64,000 bases of DNA, taken from positions 42,643 to 106,642 of the forward strand of contig CADEGL010000005.1 of assembly GCA_902826885.1 (NCBI GenBank), given 5' to 3'. The notes beneath the pieces were generated by a model. It saw nothing but the letters and a program-made list of their open reading frames with translations. It ran no database searches and was not told where the DNA came from. Below, piece by piece: positions 59,626 through 64,000 of this stretch. Position 1 is the stretch's first letter; each line of letters opens with the position of its first letter. Made by a program: the position numbers and the translations under genes. Source of the stretch: an uncultured Alphaproteobacteria bacterium. GTDB taxonomy: Bacteria > Pseudomonadota > Alphaproteobacteria > CADEGL01.

Positions 59626-60801
59626 TTATTCGTAGATGCCGCTTCCGGCCGGTGTCTTCTCGCCCAGCACGCGGTCCAGAACCCAGTTGTCGATCGTGTA
59701 GACCAGCGGCTCCAGGAACGAGAGGCGGCCCGGGCGCGTAAGCGGCGAGCTAATGCCGCGATGCTGTACCTCGGAGATGCTGTTGTCCTCGTCCGCGGTC
59801 TTGTCCCAGCGCTTGTAGTAGCGCTTCACGACATCCTCGAAGTCGTTTCGCTGGGTGATCGGCTTGGGAAAGCACGCGCCGTGGATCAGCTTCATCTTGT
59901 TCGGGCCCAGCGGATGGACCTCGAGATACCACATGCAATCCTGCGTGCAGCAGAACATCGTGCTGGGGTAGATGTTCGGATAGAACGAGCCGTTCTGCGC
60001 GCGCTCGTCGAGCGTCTGGATCTCGGGGAAGCCCGTGTCGCCCGGCATCAGCGCGCGGCTGCCCTTCTGCTGGGTGTAGAGCAGGACGAACTCGCCCTTC
60101 ACATCCTGAACGGCCGGCTTCTTGGCCTTGTGCTTGCTGATCGTGGCCTGGTGCACGGTCGGGATGTGATATCCCTCCATGGCGTTCTCGACGAACAGTT
60201 TCCAATTGCAGTCCAGCAGGTATTCCTGGCGCCGCACGGTGACCATGCCGTCGAGGTCATGCGACTTCAGGATGGCCGGCAGATCGCCGAGATAATCCAT
60301 CAGCGGCTCGGCGTTCGGGTCGAAGTTCACGTACATGAACCCGCCCCAGGTCTCCAGCCGCACGGGCACGAGACCGTAGTCTTCCTTGCAAAAGCCGCGC
60401 GTCTCATCCATGTCGGGCGCGCCTTGGAGCGAGCCGTCCAAGCCGTAGACCCAGCCATGATACGGGCACTTGATCGCGCGACAGTTGCCCTCACCCGCCT
60501 CCAGAAGCATCGCGCCGCGATGCCGGCATGTGTTGGCGAAGGCGCGGACCTGGTTGTCCTTGTCCCGCGTGATGATGATGGGCACGCCCGCGAACTCGAG
60601 CGCGTAGTAGTCGCCGGGATTGGGGATCTGGTCGGTGCGGCCCAGGAAATTCCACACCTTCATGAAGATGCGGTCCACCTCGCGGCGGTAGAACGCCTCC
60701 GAGGTGTAGCACCAGGCGGGCAGGCTGTCGGCTTCCGCGAACGGGCGTCGCTGCGCCTCGTAGATCTTGGGATCGAAAATGTCGACTGAAAACGTGTCCA
60801 T
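59626..60801 (-). CDS. Rieske non-heme iron oxygenase, alpha subunit
   Basis: The 391-residue protein has the Rieske cluster motif CRHRGAMLLEAGEGNCRAIKC with PYH following, and the mononuclear iron motif NAMEGYHIPTVH. The bridging residue is Glu, as in the carnitine (CntA), choline and betaine oxygenases. It is 32 bp upstream of the ectoine-hydrolase-like gene and probably co-transcribed. A demethylase or hydroxylase of a quaternary ammonium compound would fit both. No reductase gene is adjacent. It differs from the Rieske gene at 1-799. Confidence 0.9.
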   Translation of the reverse strand: MDTFSVDIFDPKIYEAQRRPFAEADSLPAWCYTSEAFYRREVDRIFMKVWNFLGRTDQIPNPGDYYALEFAGVPIIITRDKDNQVRAFANTCRHRGAMLLEAGEGNCRAIKCPYHGWVYGLDGSLQGAPDMDETRGFCKEDYGLVPVRLETWGGFMYVNFDPNAEPLMDYLGDLPAILKSHDLDGMVTVRRQEYLLDCNWKLFVENAMEGYHIPTVHQATISKHKAKKPAVQDVKGEFVLLYTQQKGSRALMPGDTGFPEIQTLDERAQNGSFYPNIYPSTMFCCTQDCMWYLEVHPLGPNKMKLIHGACFPKPITQRNDFEDVVKRYYKRWDKTADEDNSISEVQHRGISSPLTRPGRLSFLEPLVYTIDNWVLDRVLGEKTPAGSGIYE

Positions 60802-60901
60802 TGTTCGCCCTCGTCCTGTCCCTAGGCCGTATGGCCGAAAATGCTAGCAACCCCGCGCCGTCCGCGCCAGGGCGCATTGGGCCATAGCCGCGGCGTAACG
60901 C

Positions 60902-62434
60902 TCAACCCTTGGCGCGCGGCGGCAGCCGCACGAGCAGCGCGAACGGCAGGACGGCCAGCGCCGTCAGCGCGATCAGGAAGAAGCTGCTGTTGTAGGCGAT
61001 GATCGCGGCCTGGCGCGCGATCACGGCATCCATGGCCGCCAGGCCGCCGCGCTCGGTCCAATCCCACAGGCGCGGCACCAACCCCAGTTTGATCATCTCG
61101 CTGTAGGGCGACATGTACTCGCTGATGATGCCTTGGTTCATCTGCATGTTGCGGGACAGGTAGTTGAAGATGAACGCCGTCCCCGTGGCCGTGCCGATAT
61201 TGGAAATCAAATAGAGCAGCGCCACGCCTTCGTTCCGGAGGCGCTGCGGCAGGGTCGAAAATCCGAAGATGACGATCGGTACGTATGCCACGCCCGAACC
61301 GATGCCCTGAACGAAGTTTGTCCAGGCCACGTCGAAAGAGCGGATGTCGAGGCTGGATTCCGACATGCCCCAGGACGAGACGATCAGGCAGCCGAAGCCG
61401 AATAAGAGAATCAGCCTTGGATCGATGCGGTCGGAAACTGGAATGAGCATGAGCATCCCGGTCGCGACGCCCAAGCCCCGGATGGTCAGGAGCGTGCCGA
61501 CCTGCTCGATGTCGTAGCCGGCCAGATCCTGCAGCAGCAATGGGATCAAAAGGATCTGCAGGAACACCACGGCGCCATAAACGAAAATGAAGGCCAGTGC
61601 GATCAGGTAGTTGCGGTCCTGGAACAAGGCGCGATCGAAGAAGGGTGTGCGGGACGTTGCCGTGTGGATGATGAAGACGTAAAACGCCGCCGCGGCGACG
61701 ATACCCTCGATCACGATCTCGGACGAGGAAAACCAATCCAATCGCTCGCCCCGATTGAGCATCGTCTCGAACGCCGCAATGGCGACCGAGAGTATGCCGA
61801 AGCCAAACCAGTTGAAGTTGCGCTTGTCGACGTCGCGTCCGCGCGGCACGAAGGCCCAGGTGGCTAAGGCCGCCGCGATGCCGAACGGCACGCAGACGAA
61901 GAACACCCAGGGCCATCCGTAGTTTTCCACCAAGACACCACCCAGGATGGGGCCGAAGATGGAACCCCACATGCCCCCAATGCTCCAAAATATAGTCGCC
62001 TGCCCGGCGCGACCGGGCGGGAAGGCATCGATGGCGATCGCTTGGCCCAAGGGAGAAAGCGGCGCGCCACAAATGCCCTGGAGCGTGCGGAACAAAACGG
62101 CCTGCTCCAGCGATTCGGAAAATCCGCACAGGGCGGAGGAAATGGTGAAGCCGATGGTTGATGCCAGATAGAGATTCCGTCGCCCGAAGCGCATGGCCAG
62201 CCAGCCCGAGCAAGCCGTCATGATCGTGGTGCCGATGATGAAGGCCGTGAACAGCCATGCCATCTGATCGGGTGCGGCCGAAAAGGCGCCCTGCATATGA
62301 GGAATGGCGGTGCCGGAGGTGGTGACGGTCATCATGTAGACCGTCGTGCCCAACATGGCGGCAATGAGCGCGAGCCAGCGCACGCCCTTTTGGGGCGGGC
62401 TGGAGATCTGATCGTTGGCGGCCGCCGCGGTCAT
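60902..62434 (-). CDS. DHA2-family drug efflux transporter (EmrB-type)
   Basis: The 510-residue protein has about 14 hydrophobic segments. Motif A is SGWLAMRFGRRNLYL and motif C reads WGSIFGPILGGVL, as in EmrB. The EmrA-type adaptor and outer-membrane factor are not in the window, so the tripartite pump would be completed elsewhere. It exports hydrophobic drugs or metabolites with proton antiport. It starts 25 bp after the trkH stop, likely the same transcription unit. Confidence 0.9.
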   Translation of the reverse strand: MTAAAANDQISSPPQKGVRWLALIAAMLGTTVYMMTVTTSGTAIPHMQGAFSAAPDQMAWLFTAFIIGTTIMTACSGWLAMRFGRRNLYLASTIGFTISSALCGFSESLEQAVLFRTLQGICGAPLSPLGQAIAIDAFPPGRAGQATIFWSIGGMWGSIFGPILGGVLVENYGWPWVFFVCVPFGIAAALATWAFVPRGRDVDKRNFNWFGFGILSVAIAAFETMLNRGERLDWFSSSEIVIEGIVAAAAFYVFIIHTATSRTPFFDRALFQDRNYLIALAFIFVYGAVVFLQILLIPLLLQDLAGYDIEQVGTLLTIRGLGVATGMLMLIPVSDRIDPRLILLFGFGCLIVSSWGMSESSLDIRSFDVAWTNFVQGIGSGVAYVPIVIFGFSTLPQRLRNEGVALLYLISNIGTATGTAFIFNYLSRNMQMNQGIISEYMSPYSEMIKLGLVPRLWDWTERGGLAAMDAVIARQAAIIAYNSSFFLIALTALAVLPFALLVRLPPRAKG

Positions 62435-62459
62435 CGCGCTCCGATCCCCCTACCCTTGT

Positions 62460-63920
62460 TCAGGGCCGCCAGAAACTCCGCGTCAGAAGCATGTAAACGG
62501 TGAACAGTTCGAGCCGCCCGAGCAACATGCCGAGCGAAAGGGTCCATTTCGCGCCGTCTGTCAGAGACGCGTAGTTACCCGCCGGGCCGATCGTGCCGCC
62601 GAGGCCCGGGCCGACGGCGCCCAGGGTGGCCGCAACGCCGGTGACACTGGTGATGAAATCCGCCCCAAACGCCGCCACCACCACGGCCAAAAGCGCGAAC
62701 GTGACGATATAGGTGAAGAAGTAGCTGATGACCGATTCCACCACGTCGTCCTGAAGGATTTTTCCTTCATAGACGATGACCGCCATGCGGTGCGGATGAA
62801 GCATGAGGCGAAGCTGCATGCGCACGGCGCGAGCCAGAACTTCCCACCGGAAAATCTTGATCGATCCGGCTGTCGATCCCGTGCAGCCGCCAACGAACAG
62901 CAACAGGAAGAACATCACATCCGCGAACGTGCCCCACTGGGTGTAGTCGGTGCTCGCGAAGCCGGTGGTGCTGATCACGGACGACACGTTCGTCGCGGAA
63001 TGGGTGAGTGCCGCGAAGAACGGCAATCCCACATGGGTCCACGTCCACAACGTCATCGCCATCGTGGCCGCGGCGACCACTCCGAATAGGGCCAGCACCT
63101 GGCTGCTGGCGCGGACAGCGCCATGCCGCCGGACCAGGACCACATACCAAACCAGCGGCAACGCGCCCGCGAGCATGGAAAAGGTGGCGACCCAGTCCAC
63201 CGCGAAGCTATCGAAATACGCGAGAGACTCGTCCTTGGTCGAAAACCCGCCGGTCGCGATGGCCGCCATTGAATGACAGATAGCATCGAAGACGGACATG
63301 CCGGCCGCGATGAAGCCCAGCATGCTAATGATCGAGAGAACGACATAGACCAGCAGCATCATCCCGGCCAGGCCGCGCGCGGTCGGAACCAGCTTCTCCG
63401 ACCGCTCCGAGGATTCGCTGCGAAACACCTGCATGCCGCCGACGCGCAGGACCGGCAAGACCATCACGGCCATCGCGACGATACCAATGCCGCCGATCCA
63501 ATGCAGGAGCGCCCGCCAAAGCAGGATGCCCTTGTCCATCGTATTGAGGCCGGTCATCACCGTGGCGCCGGTGGTGGTCAACCCAGACATCGTCTCGAAG
63601 AAGGCGTCGACGTAGCGCAAATGCGGCGCGGCGAACATGAAAGGCAAGGCGCCGAACGCGGTGCACGCGAGCCAAGCCAGCGTGGTCAGCAAATACGTCT
63701 GACGGACATTGATGCGTTTGATCTCGCCCCGGAACGCAAGAATGAGCGTTACACCGGACGTGATGGTAATGATGCTTGAGGAAAAGAACGCGCCTCGGTC
63801 CTTGGTATGCTCCGACAAGTCCAGCAGTCCCGGCACGAGCATGAACGCGCCGAGCGTCACCAGCAGCATCCCCACGATGTGGAGCACCGGCCTGACATCG
63901 AGGGCTTTGTTCGCGGCCAT
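62460..63920 (-). CDS. trkH: TrkH-family potassium uptake channel subunit
   Basis: The protein of about 486 residues has four pore repeats with the K+ filter Gly: SGLTTTGATV, ATGGFST, STTGFAST and TLGAVGPGLG. The NAD-binding regulator TrkA is not in the window. ATG at 63920 overlaps the SDR stop by one base (TGATG); a GTG at 63923 is the alternative. It moves potassium across the inner membrane. Confidence 0.93.
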   Translation of the reverse strand: MAANKALDVRPVLHIVGMLLVTLGAFMLVPGLLDLSEHTKDRGAFFSSSIITITSGVTLILAFRGEIKRINVRQTYLLTTLAWLACTAFGALPFMFAAPHLRYVDAFFETMSGLTTTGATVMTGLNTMDKGILLWRALLHWIGGIGIVAMAVMVLPVLRVGGMQVFRSESSERSEKLVPTARGLAGMMLLVYVVLSIISMLGFIAAGMSVFDAICHSMAAIATGGFSTKDESLAYFDSFAVDWVATFSMLAGALPLVWYVVLVRRHGAVRASSQVLALFGVVAAATMAMTLWTWTHVGLPFFAALTHSATNVSSVISTTGFASTDYTQWGTFADVMFFLLLFVGGCTGSTAGSIKIFRWEVLARAVRMQLRLMLHPHRMAVIVYEGKILQDDVVESVISYFFTYIVTFALLAVVVAAFGADFITSVTGVAATLGAVGPGLGGTIGPAGNYASLTDGAKWTLSLGMLLGRLELFTVYMLLTRSFWRP

Positions 63921-64000
63921 CACATACCGACGATCGCGCCGCCGCCCGAAGGCGACAGGACCTGGCCCGTGATGAAATCCGCTTCCGGGCCCGCCAGGAA
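63920..64000 (-). CDS. C-terminal end of a short-chain dehydrogenase/reductase (cut by window edge)
   Basis: The last 26 residues, FLAGPEADFITGQVLSPSGG plus GAIVGM, are the usual end of FabG/BadH-type SDR proteins (FITGQ...GG). The stop at 63920-63922 overlaps the trkH start (TGATG), so the genes are coupled. The substrate cannot be judged from this fragment. Confidence 0.85.
   Translation of the reverse strand, partial: FLAGPEADFITGQVLSPSGGGAIVGM

Noticed and set aside
1..64000. CRISPR array, prophage, insertion sequence or integrase
   Set aside because: No regularly spaced repeats, transposase, phage structural or recombinase motifs were seen anywhere in the window.

Overview
The window is a GC-rich chromosomal segment of about 64 kb with tightly packed genes, most of them on the minus strand. 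Gene content (Ku plus a three-domain ligase D, solitary CoxL-type molybdenum hydroxylase subunits, HyuA/HyuB pairs, many MarR, Lrp and SDR proteins) and the GC-rich codon use suggest a soil or aquatic alphaproteobacterium, perhaps near Rhodospirillales or Hyphomicrobiales. This placement is inference; no rRNA gene is present. I saw no insertion sequence, phage gene or CRISPR array.

Layout. 1-8.7 kb: the start of a Rieske oxygenase gene, then a minus-strand catabolic operon (molybdenum hydroxylase large subunit, HyuA, HyuB, BKACE enzyme) behind a marR gene. Two near-identical 18-bp palindromes, one before marR and one before the operon, look like MarR operators. 8.8-16.9 kb: tRNA-Asn, a DHA2 efflux pump, an iron-permease-family protein, a non-homologous end-joining operon (ligD-ku-SDR), a secreted FecR-domain protein and a small unknown gene. 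17-25.6 kb: a second solitary molybdenum hydroxylase subunit, an MFS transporter, an M28 peptidase, and an HpaB-type monooxygenase / MarR / aspartoacylase-family / unknown-protein operon. 25.7-31.5 kb: a ThDP enzyme divergent from an Lrp regulator, a lipoprotein, two SDRs, a second Lrp and a Rid protein. 31.7-36.1 kb: a second HyuA-HyuB pair on the plus strand and a DUF4242 protein. 36.4-44.5 kb: an orphan ABC binding protein, a multicopper oxidase, an Asp/Glu-racemase-family protein, a TPR-2OG oxygenase, a class II aldolase, ArsC, and unknown membrane and secreted proteins. 44.8-54.8 kb: a CorC-type membrane protein, a ketosteroid-isomerase-like protein, a nitrilase with acetyltransferases, a cupin, a HerA-like ATPase, RidA, an MFS transporter, an unusual GreB-like protein and a peptide deformylase. 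54.8-64 kb: a PAS kinase/receiver pair, a LivJ-type binding protein, an ectoine-hydrolase-like M24 protein with a Rieske oxygenase, an EmrB-type pump, TrkH and the end of an SDR gene.

How the genes may work together. The strongest functional unit is the MarR-controlled operon at 0.9-8.6 kb. A molybdenum hydroxylase could oxidise a nitrogen heterocycle to a lactam, HyuA/HyuB could open it at the cost of ATP, and the BKACE enzyme could cleave a beta-keto acid with acetyl-CoA. The substrate cannot be read from sequence. Several enzymes lack their usual partners here: CoxM/CoxS for both molybdenum subunits, a reductase for both Rieske proteins and for HpaB, and permeases and ATPases for both ABC binding proteins. 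Those partners must lie elsewhere or be shared.
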